Shown: positions 27,430 through 35,702 of the stretch, one piece after another | Numbering within the stretch: position 1 is the first letter of the stretch | How the letters are laid out: the number at the start of each line of letters is the position of its first letter | DNA from: Pseudorhodoferax soli | GTDB lineage: Bacteria > Pseudomonadota > Gammaproteobacteria > Burkholderiales > Burkholderiaceae_C | DNA: 64,000 nt | Reading direction: 5' to 3' | NCBI RefSeq assembly: GCF_003337555.1 | Contig: NZ_QPJK01000015.1 | Span: forward strand, 62,001 to 126,000 | Program-made: the position numbers and the translations under genes | The notes under the pieces: generated by a model | Database searches by the model: none | What the model saw: the letters and a program-made list of their open reading frames with translations, nothing else | What the model was told of the DNA's origin: nothing

Positions 27430-27498
27430 CGAGAACTCCTGGAAAACGAAAAAGGCGCGCAGTGTAAAACCCCTGCGCGCCGCGCTGCGCACGGCCGT

Positions 27499-27702
27499 TC
27501 AGGCCGCCACGCGCCGCAGCCGCTGCACCCGCCACAGCAGCGTGGCCGTGATGCTGAGGTTCAGCAGGTTGAACGCGATGCCGTTGAGAAAGGCCGCGTG
27601 GTAGCTGCCCGTGAGGTCGAACACCTTGCCCGACATCCAACTGCCCAGCGCAATGCCGAACAGCGTGGCCATGATCGGCGGCGCAGCAAGTGAACGCAGC
27701 AC
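27499..27702 (-). pseudogene. C-terminal fragment of an MFS transporter gene
   Basis: The 67-residue open frame carries the last two membrane helices of the MFS protein encoded at 28421-29677. It shares IMATLFG, SGKVFDLTGSYHAAFLNGIA and WRVQRLRR almost residue for residue. Upstream of IMATLFG the match stops abruptly and unrelated sequence (MLRSLAAPP) takes over. The fragment cannot transport anything by itself. It is a duplicated gene end left on the far side of a small insertion. Confidence 0.85.
27513..27675. repeat. Direct repeat, copy 1 (end of MFS gene)
   Basis: About 163 bases match 28444-28606 at a constant offset of 931 with only about four mismatches by eye. This copy is the pseudogene fragment. 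It marks the left boundary of an inserted segment (27676-28443). Confidence 0.9.
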
Positions 27703-27822
27703 TAGCAGACACGGGCGTCGGAGTCGGCGGGCGTTGAGCCAGATGCGCCAAAGCGCCCCCGTGTCGACGCCAGTGTTCCATCGCTACCATCACATGCGAA
27801 CTTCACTGAGAGCTGCCAACCG

Positions 27823-28362
27823 ATGCGAGCAAACTTGATCGTCCTCCGAAGGAAGCCGGATCGAATACTCAATTGGGCCATCTTCTCCTTGGCAGCAGTA
27901 GCACTCGTCGCAGCTGTCACGATGGCGGCGCTCGGCCTCGAGCAAGAGTTGATCTTTTTTTTCACTTGGGCTTTCCTGTACTTCTGCTGGGATTTCCGAG
28001 GACGTGTCTGCCAAGACGCGCGCGAGGTCACGATTGATCCTCAGAGCCGGACAGTGGCAGTTTCCGAACTGCGGACCTTCGGTGGAGTCAGGACTGAAAG
28101 GTACGCAGTCGAAGAGTTCGCAACATGCGCCTCCTACTTCCCGCCAGGTCCCGCCGGGGGTGTCGTCTGGGTCGAGCTGTTCACCAGCCTTCCGAAACGG
28201 GGGCTGCTGATGTGCGCGTTTTCTGGCTGTAAGAATGATGAAGAGCCGCCCGAGGCACGGCAGCTGAGAACGTTGCTGGTCTCAGAGCTACACGTGGAGG
28301 ACGGCGGCTTTCAAAACGGAATGTTCAAACCGAGACGACTGCGACGCCCCAGAGCCTGTTGA
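27823..28362 (+). CDS. Hypothetical membrane protein in a lower-GC insert
   Basis: A 179-residue ORF starting MRANLIVLRRKPDRILNWAI. Residues about 16-52 contain two closely spaced hydrophobic segments (WAIFSLAAVALVAAVTMAALGL and LIFFFTWAFLYFCW). The remaining soluble part (DAREVTIDPQSRTVAVSELRTFGG...) has the alternating pattern of a beta-rich, bacterial PH-like or DUF-type domain, but I do not recognise a family. Its base composition and codon use (AAAT, TTTTTTTT, TGT codons) are less GC-rich than any neighbour. It sits alone between the two direct repeats. It looks like recently acquired DNA. Confidence 0.6.
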   Translation: MRANLIVLRRKPDRILNWAIFSLAAVALVAAVTMAALGLEQELIFFFTWAFLYFCWDFRGRVCQDAREVTIDPQSRTVAVSELRTFGGVRTERYAVEEFATCASYFPPGPAGGVVWVELFTSLPKRGLLMCAFSGCKNDEEPPEARQLRTLLVSELHVEDGGFQNGMFKPRRLRRPRAC

Positions 28363-28420
28363 GAGACCTGAACAAGATTTTTGCCCTGTTGAAGCAAAGC
28401 AGCGGCACGCAGCGCTCCAA

Positions 28421-29677
28421 TCACGCGGGCGCGTCCGAGAACCGCCGCAGCCGCTGCACCCGCCACAGCAGCGTGGCCGTGATGCTGAGGTTCAGCAGGT
28501 TGAACGCGATGCCGTTGAGGAAGGCCGCGTGGTAGCTGCCCGTGAGGTCGAACACCTTGCCCGACATCCAGCCGCCCAGCGCCATGCCGAACAGCGTGGC
28601 CATGATGACTGTGCCCACCCGCGCGCCGGCCTCCTGCGGCGGGAAGTACTCGCGCACGATGATGGCGTAGGACGGCACGATGCCGCCCTGGAACAGGCCG
28701 AACAGCGCCGAGATCAGGTACAGCGGCACCAGGCCGTCGAAGGGCAGGAACAGCAGCAGCGCCACGCCCTGCAGCGCCGAGCCCAGCAGCAGCGTGCGCA
28801 GGCCGCCGATGCGGTCGCAGATCCAGCCCGAGAGCAGCCGGCTGACCACGCCGAAGCCCAGCATCAGCGCCAGCATCTCGGCGCCGCGCGCCGCGCCGTA
28901 GCCCAGGTCGCCGCAGTAGGCCACGATGTGCACCTGGGGCATCGCCATGGCGACGCAGCAGGCCAGGCCCGCCACGCACAGCATGCCCTGGGCGGTGCCC
29001 AGCGACAGGCCGAACGGTCGGCCCGTCACGAGCGCAGCCGCCGAGGCCGCGGCCGTGCCTTGCGGCGCCACAGCCACGGCCGGCGGCCGCTGGCGCATGC
29101 ACAGCGCCAGCCCGCCCACCGCGAGGCTGCAGAACACCGCCATGCCCAGGTAGGTCTGGCGCCAGCCCACGGTCTCGATGAAGTGCTGCGCCACCGGCGG
29201 CCAGACGGTGCCGGCCAGGTAGTTGCCGCTGGCGCACACCCCGACGGCCATGCCGCGGCGGCGCTCGAACCACAGCGCGGTGTCGGCGATCAGCGGCGCG
29301 AAGCTGGCCGAGCAGCCCAGCAGCCCGACCAGGAGGCCCTGCGCCAGCGCGAAGCCGAGCAGGCTCTCGGCCGTGGCGCTGGCCCAGTAGCCCAGGCCCA
29401 GGCACAGGCCGCCCAGCGCCAGCGGCCAGCCGATGCCGAAGCGGTCGGCGAGCCGGCCCATCAGCACGCCGCCGATGCCGAAGCCCAGCATCAGCAAGGT
29501 GTAGGGCAGCGAGGCATCGGAGCGGGCCACGCCGAACTCGGCCTGCACCGCGGGCAGCGCCACCGACACCACGTACATGCCCCCGTTGCCGACCGCCATC
29601 AGCAGCAGCGCGATACCGAGCCGGAACATGGCGTAGCGCGAATCCACGCCGGGGGTCGGCGGCTTGTGTGTCTCCAT
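28421..29677 (-). CDS. MFS transporter (oxalate/formate antiporter-like)
   Basis: A 418-residue twelve-helix transporter. The N-terminus is short and cytoplasmic (METHKPPTPGVDSRYAMFRLG). The MFS motif A loop reads GRLADRFGIGWPLALGG, and the family-typical SLPYTLLMLGFGIGGVLMG and ALWFERRRGMAVGVCASGNYLAGTVWPP are present. The pattern fits the oxalate/formate or monocarboxylate MFS branch, suggesting transport of small organic acids. Its 3' end is duplicated 931 bases downstream. Immediately upstream, on the same strand, lie the hydrolase and TetR genes. Confidence 0.88.
   Translation of the reverse strand: METHKPPTPGVDSRYAMFRLGIALLLMAVGNGGMYVVSVALPAVQAEFGVARSDASLPYTLLMLGFGIGGVLMGRLADRFGIGWPLALGGLCLGLGYWASATAESLLGFALAQGLLVGLLGCSASFAPLIADTALWFERRRGMAVGVCASGNYLAGTVWPPVAQHFIETVGWRQTYLGMAVFCSLAVGGLALCMRQRPPAVAVAPQGTAAASAAALVTGRPFGLSLGTAQGMLCVAGLACCVAMAMPQVHIVAYCGDLGYGAARGAEMLALMLGFGVVSRLLSGWICDRIGGLRTLLLGSALQGVALLLFLPFDGLVPLYLISALFGLFQGGIVPSYAIIVREYFPPQEAGARVGTVIMATLFGMALGGWMSGKVFDLTGSYHAAFLNGIAFNLLNLSITATLLWRVQRLRRFSDAPA
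28444..28606. repeat. Direct repeat, copy 2 (within the intact MFS gene)
   Basis: This is the parental copy of the 163-base repeat, inside the 3' end of the complete MFS gene. The copies diverge immediately outside the boundaries: 28607 onward continues the MFS gene, whereas 27676 onward is foreign. Confidence 0.9.
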
Positions 29678-29734
29678 GGCTTTTTCTTCTGAGAGTGCGG
29701 GCGAAGCCCGGACCCTACACCAGCCCGGGAAGGA

Positions 29735-30604
29735 TCACAGTCCCAGCAGCCCCAGCGCCAGCCGGTGCGCGCGCGAGGCGGGGTCGGCCAGTTCGTTCAG
29801 CACGTTCATGTGGTTGCGGCCGGGCACGGTCTCGCAGACCGGCACCGCGGCCTCGCCCCAGCGCGCGCGGATCAGCGCGTTCTGGCGCTGGAACTCGGCG
29901 CTCTCCTCGCCGCCGACCAGGGCCAGCAGCGGGCCGGCGGGCGCCGGCATCCAGGCCGGGCTCAGCTGAAGGGCCGATTCCTCGGTCAGCTTGAGGTCGG
30001 GCGCCAGGAAGGGCGCGTGGCGCAGCGGCTCCAGTTCGTAGATGCCCGACAGTGCCAGCGCGCCGCGCAGCGGCTGCGCCGGCATGCGCCGCTCGATGGC
30101 GCGCCAGTTGCAGGCCAGCAGCATCGCGGCCAGGTGGGCACCGGCGCTGTGGCCGGCCAGCGCGATGCGCTGGCGGTCCACGCCCAGCGCGTCGGCCTCG
30201 CGCCAGATCCAGGTGACGGCCTTGACCATCTGCTGCACGATCTGCGCGATGCTGGCATAGGGCGCCAGCGCATAGTTGGGCAGGATCACCGAAACGCCGG
30301 CCGCCACGAAATGCTCGGCCACGAAGCTGTGGTCGCGCTTGTCCAGCGCGCGCCAGAAGCCGCCGTGGATGTAGACCAGCAGCGGGGCGCCCGCCGCGCC
30401 GTCCGGCTGCGCGGCCGGGAACAGGTCCAGCGTCTCCTTGGTGCCGTCACCGTAGCGCAGGTCGAGCTTGCCGCGCAGCTTGCCGCGCGTGGCCTTGGAC
30501 GCGTCCGTCCAGTGCTGCAGGATCTGCGGGTGCTCGGGGATGGCGGCGCGGGTGTGGTACTGGGCGTCGTACCAGGCGGGGTCGTGTTCGGGCATGGGCG
30601 TCAT
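29735..30604 (-). CDS. Alpha/beta hydrolase, arylformamidase/esterase-like
   Basis: A 289-residue soluble hydrolase. The oxyanion motif is LLVYIHGGFWRALDK, the nucleophile lies in LAGHSAGAHLAA, the acid is likely in ALVGGEESAEF, and the histidine is in PGRNHMNVL. This arrangement and the N-terminal DPAWYDAQYHTRAAIPEHP segment match arylformamidase-like esterases of the HSL type. The start overlaps the TetR stop by four bases (ATGA), so the regulator and this enzyme form one transcript opposite the large catabolic operon. It may act on an ester or formamide intermediate of that pathway. Confidence 0.87.
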   Translation of the reverse strand: MTPMPEHDPAWYDAQYHTRAAIPEHPQILQHWTDASKATRGKLRGKLDLRYGDGTKETLDLFPAAQPDGAAGAPLLVYIHGGFWRALDKRDHSFVAEHFVAAGVSVILPNYALAPYASIAQIVQQMVKAVTWIWREADALGVDRQRIALAGHSAGAHLAAMLLACNWRAIERRMPAQPLRGALALSGIYELEPLRHAPFLAPDLKLTEESALQLSPAWMPAPAGPLLALVGGEESAEFQRQNALIRARWGEAAVPVCETVPGRNHMNVLNELADPASRAHRLALGLLGL

Positions 30605-31269
30605 TGTGCGGGCTTCTTCCTGGCCGCACGCGGCGGGTTGGCCTCGCGCAATGCGGCATCGACCATGGCATCGGCCATCCACAGCGCGGTGCGCTCGACC
30701 TCGCGATCGCTCACGCCCCAGATGTCCTTCAGGATCACATAGGGCTCGATGCCGTAGATCACCGAGAGCGCGCGGTGCAGCCGGTCGTACACCGCCTTCG
30801 GCAGCTGCGGCGCCAGCGGCTCGAGCGCGTGCTCGAGGATGCGCACGCGGTGGCCGCGGCGGAACGGCTCTTCCTCGAGCAGGCCGGCGCGCTCCTGCGC
30901 CCATTGCTCCAACGACAGCAGGGCCGCGGCGCGCAGCTGGGGCTCGAACTCCTTGAAGCGCGGGAAGGTCTTCTTGAACAGCTCGTGCAGCCGCGCATGG
31001 CCGTCGGGCAGGTCCGACGCATGGCTGCGCACCGGCCCCAGCGAGGCCTCGATCACGGCGGTCAGCAGCGCGCTGCGGCTCTTGAAGTAGCGGTACGCGG
31101 TGGCGCGCGACACCTTGGCGCGCACCGCGGTCTCGGCCACGGAGGGAATGTGGCCACCGTCCTGGATGATGGCCATGGCCGTCTCCAGCAGCAGCTTGAA
31201 GGTGGCCGCCTTGACACCGCGCTCGGGCGGCTGCGGAGGGGGGCTGTGCGGGAACTTGGGGCGCGCCAT
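30601..31269 (-). CDS. TetR-family transcriptional regulator
   Basis: A 222-residue regulator. After a basic, proline-rich leader (MARPKFPHSPPPQPPERG), the helix-turn-helix occupies about residues 22-70 (HIPSVAETAVRAKVSRATAYRYFKSRSALLTAVIEAS). The remainder is the helical ligand-binding and dimerisation domain. It is divergent from the 31432-47185 operon across 162 bases and is translationally coupled to the hydrolase gene. It is therefore the likely local repressor of both transcripts, released by the imported substrate or an intermediate. Confidence 0.92.
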   Translation of the reverse strand: MARPKFPHSPPPQPPERGVKAATFKLLLETAMAIIQDGGHIPSVAETAVRAKVSRATAYRYFKSRSALLTAVIEASLGPVRSHASDLPDGHARLHELFKKTFPRFKEFEPQLRAAALLSLEQWAQERAGLLEEEPFRRGHRVRILEHALEPLAPQLPKAVYDRLHRALSVIYGIEPYVILKDIWGVSDREVERTALWMADAMVDAALREANPPRAARKKPAQ

Positions 31270-31348
31270 GCGGGTTTGTCCGGGTCTGGGTGTGTTGTTT
31301 GTGTCTTGCGCGGCGAGACCCGCTCATTATGATGCGCCCATCCCGTTG

Positions 31349-31364
31349 TGAGACACCTGTCTTA
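31349..31364. promoter_or_regulatory. Candidate TetR operator in the divergent region
   Basis: TGAGACACCTGTCTTA is an imperfect dyad (six of eight pairs, with a perfect AGACA/TGTCT core around CC). It lies midway between the tetR start (31269) and the first operon start (31432). Size and placement suit a TetR dimer site. This is inference from symmetry only. Confidence 0.4.
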
Positions 31365-31431
31365 AAACGGACATTCGATCTCACAGCCAGGGCACCGCCC
31401 TGCGACATGTGCGGCACCAGGAGACAACCAG

Positions 31432-32298
31432 ATGCGGCTTGCCAGCTGGCGTTGGGGTGGTACGGACCATGTGGGGCTGATCTCGCCCGACGGACGAGAG
31501 GCCACGCCGCTCGCGTGCGGTGACGCCAGCCGTGGCGTGCACCCGCTCATCGAGGCTTTGGCCGAAGGCCGGCCGCTGCCGCGCGAAGCGGGCACGCGCC
31601 TGCCGGTCTCGGCCATCAGCCTGCGTGCGCCGCTGCCGCGCCCGCACCGCAACCTGTTCTGCGTGGGCCGCAACTACCGCGCCCATGCGGCCGAGCTGGC
31701 TGGCACGGTGTTCCGCGACAGCCTGCCGAAAGAAGACGAGTGGCCCATCGTCTTCACCAAGACGCCGCAGACCGTCATCGGTCCCTACGACACCGTGCGC
31801 CTGCCGGGCCGCGCCGTCACCGAGCAGATCGACTACGAGAGCGAACTGGCCATCGTCATCGGCAGGCCGGGGCGTGACATTCCCAAGGGTCGCGCCATGG
31901 AGCATGTGCTGGGCTACACCGTGGTCAACGACGTCAGCGCGCGCGACGTGCAGACGCGCCACCAGCAGTGGGACCTGGGCAAGAGCTTCGACACCTTCTG
32001 CCCCATGGGGCCGTGGATCGTCACCGCCGACGAGCTCGACGGCCGCGCCACCCGCGTGCGTGGCTGGGTCAACGGCGAACTGCGCCAGGACGGGCGGACC
32101 GAAGACATGATCTTCGACATCCCCACGCTCATCGAGACCTGCTCGCGCGGCATCACGCTGCTGCCGGGCGACATCATCGCCACCGGCACGCCCTCGGGCG
32201 TGGGCATGGGCTTCAAGCCGCCGCGCTGGCTGAAGGCGGGCGATGTGTTCAAGGTCGAGATCGACGGCATCGGCGCCATCGAGAACAGGTTCCAATGA
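31432..32298 (+). CDS. Fumarylacetoacetate hydrolase-family protein
   Basis: A 288-residue FAH-fold enzyme. After a small N-terminal domain, the catalytic domain starts near residue 74 (NLFCVGRNYRAHAAEL). The metal ligands are visible as E136/E138 in DYESELAIVIG and D167 in VVNDVSARD. The GDIIATGTPSGVGMGFKPPRWLKAGD block is diagnostic. Members hydrolyse C-C bonds of acylpyruvates, decarboxylate 2-oxo acids, or isomerise ring-cleavage products, usually in aromatic or sugar catabolism. It is the first gene of the TetR-controlled operon, so the operon probably ends in acylpyruvate-type intermediates. Confidence 0.92.
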   Translation: MRLASWRWGGTDHVGLISPDGREATPLACGDASRGVHPLIEALAEGRPLPREAGTRLPVSAISLRAPLPRPHRNLFCVGRNYRAHAAELAGTVFRDSLPKEDEWPIVFTKTPQTVIGPYDTVRLPGRAVTEQIDYESELAIVIGRPGRDIPKGRAMEHVLGYTVVNDVSARDVQTRHQQWDLGKSFDTFCPMGPWIVTADELDGRATRVRGWVNGELRQDGRTEDMIFDIPTLIETCSRGITLLPGDIIATGTPSGVGMGFKPPRWLKAGDVFKVEIDGIGAIENRFQ

Positions 32299-33080
32299 GC
32301 TTGCACCTGATCGAACGCATGGTGGCCGAGGACGAAGGCGAGGGCGATGCCGTCGTCTGCATCCACGGCCTGGGCGGCAGCGCCAACACCTTCGGCCCGC
32401 TGATGCCCGCGCTGCAGCGCCACCGCGTGCTGCGGCCGGACCTGCCGGGCAGCGCGCGCTCGCAGCGTGCGGAAGGTGCGCTGACGATCCAGCGCTACGT
32501 GGACGCCGTGCAGGCCTTTTGCGGCCGCGCCGGTATCGTGCGCGCCCACGTGCTCGGGCATTCGATGGGCACCATCGTGGCCCAGCACCTGGCCGTGCAG
32601 AACCCCAAGCTCGTGCGCAGCCTGGCCCTGTTCGGCCCGCTGATGGCGCCGCCCGAGCCGGCCCGCAACGCCATGCGCGCCCGCGCCACCAAGGCCCGCG
32701 GGGGCGTGGCCACCATGCACGAGATCGTCGACCAGCTGACGCAGGTGGCGGTGTCGTCAGAGACGCGACAGCAGCACCCGCTGGCCGTGGCCTTCGTCCG
32801 CGAGAGCCTGATGCGCCAGGAGCCCGAGGCCTATGCGCGCAGCTGCGAGGCGCTGGCCGGCGCCGAGCCAGCCGCCGTCGACCGCATCGCCTGCCCCGTG
32901 CTGCTGGTCACCGGCGACGAGGACGGCGTGGCGCCGCCGCAGAACGTGCGCGCCATGGCCGAGAAGATCGCCGGCGCGCGCGTGCTGGTGCTGCCGCGCT
33001 GCGGCCACTGGACGCCCGTCGAGAAGCCCGAGGATTGCCAGCGCGCGCTGCGCGAGTTCCTGGCCAGCGTAAGGAGCTAG
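32295..33080 (+). CDS. Alpha/beta hydrolase (enol-lactonase/C-C hydrolase-like)
   Basis: A 261-residue hydrolase whose start overlaps the previous stop (ATGA). The oxyanion motif is CIHGLGGSANTF, nucleophile S90 lies in VLGHSMGTIVAQ, the acid is in LLVTGDEDGVAPP, and the histidine is in CGHWTPVEKP. It resembles 3-oxoadipate enol-lactonase and meta-cleavage product hydrolases. Next to an FAH-fold enzyme it suggests hydrolysis of a lactone or ester intermediate. The open frame upstream is a shadow of the FAH gene. It is followed by AAGGAG and the first amidohydrolase two bases later. Confidence 0.9.
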   Translation: MSLHLIERMVAEDEGEGDAVVCIHGLGGSANTFGPLMPALQRHRVLRPDLPGSARSQRAEGALTIQRYVDAVQAFCGRAGIVRAHVLGHSMGTIVAQHLAVQNPKLVRSLALFGPLMAPPEPARNAMRARATKARGGVATMHEIVDQLTQVAVSSETRQQHPLAVAFVRESLMRQEPEAYARSCEALAGAEPAAVDRIACPVLLVTGDEDGVAPPQNVRAMAEKIAGARVLVLPRCGHWTPVEKPEDCQRALREFLASVRS

Positions 33081-33082
33081 CC

Positions 33083-34402
33083 ATGGCGGACGTCCATTTC
33101 ACCAACGTGCGCATCTTCGACGGCGGCGGCGAGCAACCCTTCATGGGCGAGCTGCTGGTGTCGGGCAACCGCATCCACCGTGTCGTCAAGACCGGCTTCG
33201 GCCAGCGCAGCCAGCCGGTCGCCGGCGCCATGGTCATCGATGGCGGCGGCGCCTTCCTGATGCCGGGCATGGTGGAGTCGCACACGCACTTCAGCTGGAA
33301 CGACCAGCCCAGCCTGGACGCCATCCAGCGCATGCCGCCGGAGGAGCACATCCTGTGGTGCGCGGAAGTGGCCAAGCGCTACCTGGACATGGGGTGGACG
33401 AGTTGCGTGGGCGCCGCAGCGGCCAAGCCGCGGCTCGATGTCGTCATCCGCAACGCGATCAACGACGGCACTATTCAAGGCCCGCGCTACCTGGCCGCCA
33501 GCCAGGAGATCACGGTGCCCGGCGGCCTGGGCGACACCACGCAACCGCACCTGCCGCAGCCCGAATTCGCGTTCGGCGCCGTGGTCAGCGGCGCCGAGGA
33601 GATGCGCCGCTGCGTGCGCATGTTCGCCAAGTACGGCGTGGACACGCTCAAGATCAACCTGTCGGGCGAATCGATCACCGGCATGTCGTCCGAGCGCAGC
33701 CAGTTCACGGCCGAAGAGGTGCGCGTCTGTGTCGAGGAAGCCAAGGCCTGGGGCAAGCGCGTGGCCGCGCATGCGCGCAGCACCTGGGCCATCAAGCAGT
33801 GCGTGCAGCTGGGCATCGAGGTGATCTACCACGCCAGCTTCTGCGACGAGGAGGCGCTGGACCTGCTGGAGGCGCACAAGATGCAGCACTTCGTGGCGCC
33901 CGGCCTGGCCTGGCTCATCCGCACGGTGAACAACGCCAGCGAGTACGGGCTGACGCCCGAAGTCACCCGGAAGATGGGCTACCACCGCGAGCTGGAATGC
34001 GCGGTGGCCAGCATGCAGGCGCTGCGCAAGCGCGGCGTGCGCATCCTGCCGGGCGGGGACTACGGCTTTGCCTGGACGCCGCACGGCACCAACGCGCGCG
34101 ACCTGGAGTACTTCGTGAAGGTCGTGGGCATGAGCACCATGGAGGCGCTGCTGTCGGCCACGGCCTGGGGCGGGCCGATGATGCAGCACGGCAAGGAGAT
34201 CGGCTACCTGCGCGAAGGTTGCTACGCCGACCTGCTGCTGGTCGACGGCGACCCGCTGGCCGACATCACCATCCTGCAGGACAAGGCCCGCATCCTGGCC
34301 GTGATGAAGGACGGCGCATTTCACCGCGCGCCGCCGGTGCGCGAGGGCAGCGGCTCCGCCTACCTGCGCGAGTTGCGCCCCATGAACCGCTGGGCGGCTT
34401 GA
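33083..34402 (+). CDS. Metal-dependent amidohydrolase (first of a tandem pair)
   Basis: A 439-residue enzyme of the imidazolonepropionase/prolidase-like amidohydrolase branch. The metal site is in MVESHTHFSWND (HxH), AAHARS (His), IYHASF (His) and the Asp in LPGGDYGFAWTPHG. The C-terminal segment CYADLLLVDGDPLADITILQD closes the small beta domain. AAGGAG at 33071-33076 precedes the ATG. It shares most of its length with the next gene product. The family cleaves amide, lactam or peptide-like bonds, so this operon probably processes an amide, lactam or heterocyclic ring. Confidence 0.92.
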   Translation: MADVHFTNVRIFDGGGEQPFMGELLVSGNRIHRVVKTGFGQRSQPVAGAMVIDGGGAFLMPGMVESHTHFSWNDQPSLDAIQRMPPEEHILWCAEVAKRYLDMGWTSCVGAAAAKPRLDVVIRNAINDGTIQGPRYLAASQEITVPGGLGDTTQPHLPQPEFAFGAVVSGAEEMRRCVRMFAKYGVDTLKINLSGESITGMSSERSQFTAEEVRVCVEEAKAWGKRVAAHARSTWAIKQCVQLGIEVIYHASFCDEEALDLLEAHKMQHFVAPGLAWLIRTVNNASEYGLTPEVTRKMGYHRELECAVASMQALRKRGVRILPGGDYGFAWTPHGTNARDLEYFVKVVGMSTMEALLSATAWGGPMMQHGKEIGYLREGCYADLLLVDGDPLADITILQDKARILAVMKDGAFHRAPPVREGSGSAYLRELRPMNRWAA

Positions 34403-34412
34403 GGAGAACACC

Positions 34413-35702
34413 ATGGCCGACGTTCTGTTCACCAACGTGCGCATCCTCGAAGGCGGCACGCAGCCGCCCTACCAGGGCAGCGTGCGCGTCAGCGGCAACC
34501 GCATCCGCGAGGTCGGCCGCAGCCTGGCGCCCGTGGGCGGCTTCAACAGCGGCGTGCAGGTCATCGACGCGGCCGGCGCCACGCTGATGCCCGGCATGTG
34601 CGAGGCGCACACGCACTTCAGCTGGAACGACGCGGCCACGCTGGCCGCCATCCAGGCCATGCCGCTCGAAGAACACGTGTTGTGGTGCGCCAAGGTGGCG
34701 GGGCGCTATCTGCAGGCGGGCTTCACATCGTGCGTGGGCGCGGCCTGCGCCAAGCCGCGGCTGGACGTGGTCACGCGCAACGCGATCAACAAGGGCCAGA
34801 TTCCAGGCCCGCGCTACCTGGCCGCCAGCCAGGAGATCACGGTGCCCGGCGGCCTGGGCGACGAGACGCTGCCGCACCTGCCCTTCCCCGAATTCAGCTT
34901 CGGCGTGAACGTGAACGGCGCCGACGACATGCGCAAGGCCGTGCGCAGGTTCCTGGCCTATGGCGTCGACTCGATCAAGCTCAACCTCTCGGGCGACAAC
35001 TTCACACCGCAGTCGCCGGCCGGCACCACCTGGATGACGGATGCCGAGGTGGCCGCCGCGATGCAGGAGGTCAAGATGCGCGGCAAGCGTGGCGTGGCCC
35101 ATGCGCGCTCGGCCGACAGCGTCAAGCAGGCGCTGCGCCACGGCATCGAGCTGATCTACCACGCCAGCTACACCGACACCGAGACGCTGGACCTGCTGGA
35201 GGCCGCGAAGAACGAGGTGTTCGTCGCGCCCGGCATCGCCATCCTCTACGCCATGCTGCACGAGGCCGAGCCCTTCGGCATCACGCACCAGATGGCGGTG
35301 GACATGGGCTACCAGGACGAGTGGGACAACGCCATCGAATCGCTGCGCGCCATGCACAAGCGCGGCATCCGCGTGCTGCCGGGCGGCGACTACGGCTTCG
35401 CGTTCACCCCGCATTGCCAGAATTCGCGCGACCTGGAATTCTTCGTCAAGTATTTGGGCATGACGCCGATGGAGGCGATCCGCTCCACGGCCGAGTTCGG
35501 CGGCCCGGTCATGAAGCAGCCGCACGACCTGGGGCTCGTCAAGCCCGGCTACCTGGCCGACCTCTTGCTGGTCGATGGCGACCCGCTGGCCAACCTCGCC
35601 ATCCTGCGCGACCCCAAGCGCATCCTGGCGGTGATGAAGGACGGCGTGTTCGCGAAGGCGCCGCCGGTTGCAAGCGAACGCAGATGGGAGCGTGCGGCAT
35701 GA
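34413..35702 (+). CDS. Metal-dependent amidohydrolase (second of a tandem pair)
   Basis: A 429-residue paralogue of the protein at 33083, ten bases after it. Long stretches are the same, for example RYLAASQEITVPGGLGD, HTHFSWND, LPGGDYGFAFTPH and LLLVDGDPLA. All metal ligands are kept: HTH, VAHARS, IYHASY and GGDYGF. The two copies have diverged enough to suggest different substrates, or a heteromer, rather than a fresh duplication. The stop overlaps the livH start by four bases (ATGA), which ties the enzymes to the importer. Confidence 0.92.
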   Translation: MADVLFTNVRILEGGTQPPYQGSVRVSGNRIREVGRSLAPVGGFNSGVQVIDAAGATLMPGMCEAHTHFSWNDAATLAAIQAMPLEEHVLWCAKVAGRYLQAGFTSCVGAACAKPRLDVVTRNAINKGQIPGPRYLAASQEITVPGGLGDETLPHLPFPEFSFGVNVNGADDMRKAVRRFLAYGVDSIKLNLSGDNFTPQSPAGTTWMTDAEVAAAMQEVKMRGKRGVAHARSADSVKQALRHGIELIYHASYTDTETLDLLEAAKNEVFVAPGIAILYAMLHEAEPFGITHQMAVDMGYQDEWDNAIESLRAMHKRGIRVLPGGDYGFAFTPHCQNSRDLEFFVKYLGMTPMEAIRSTAEFGGPVMKQPHDLGLVKPGYLADLLLVDGDPLANLAILRDPKRILAVMKDGVFAKAPPVASERRWERAA

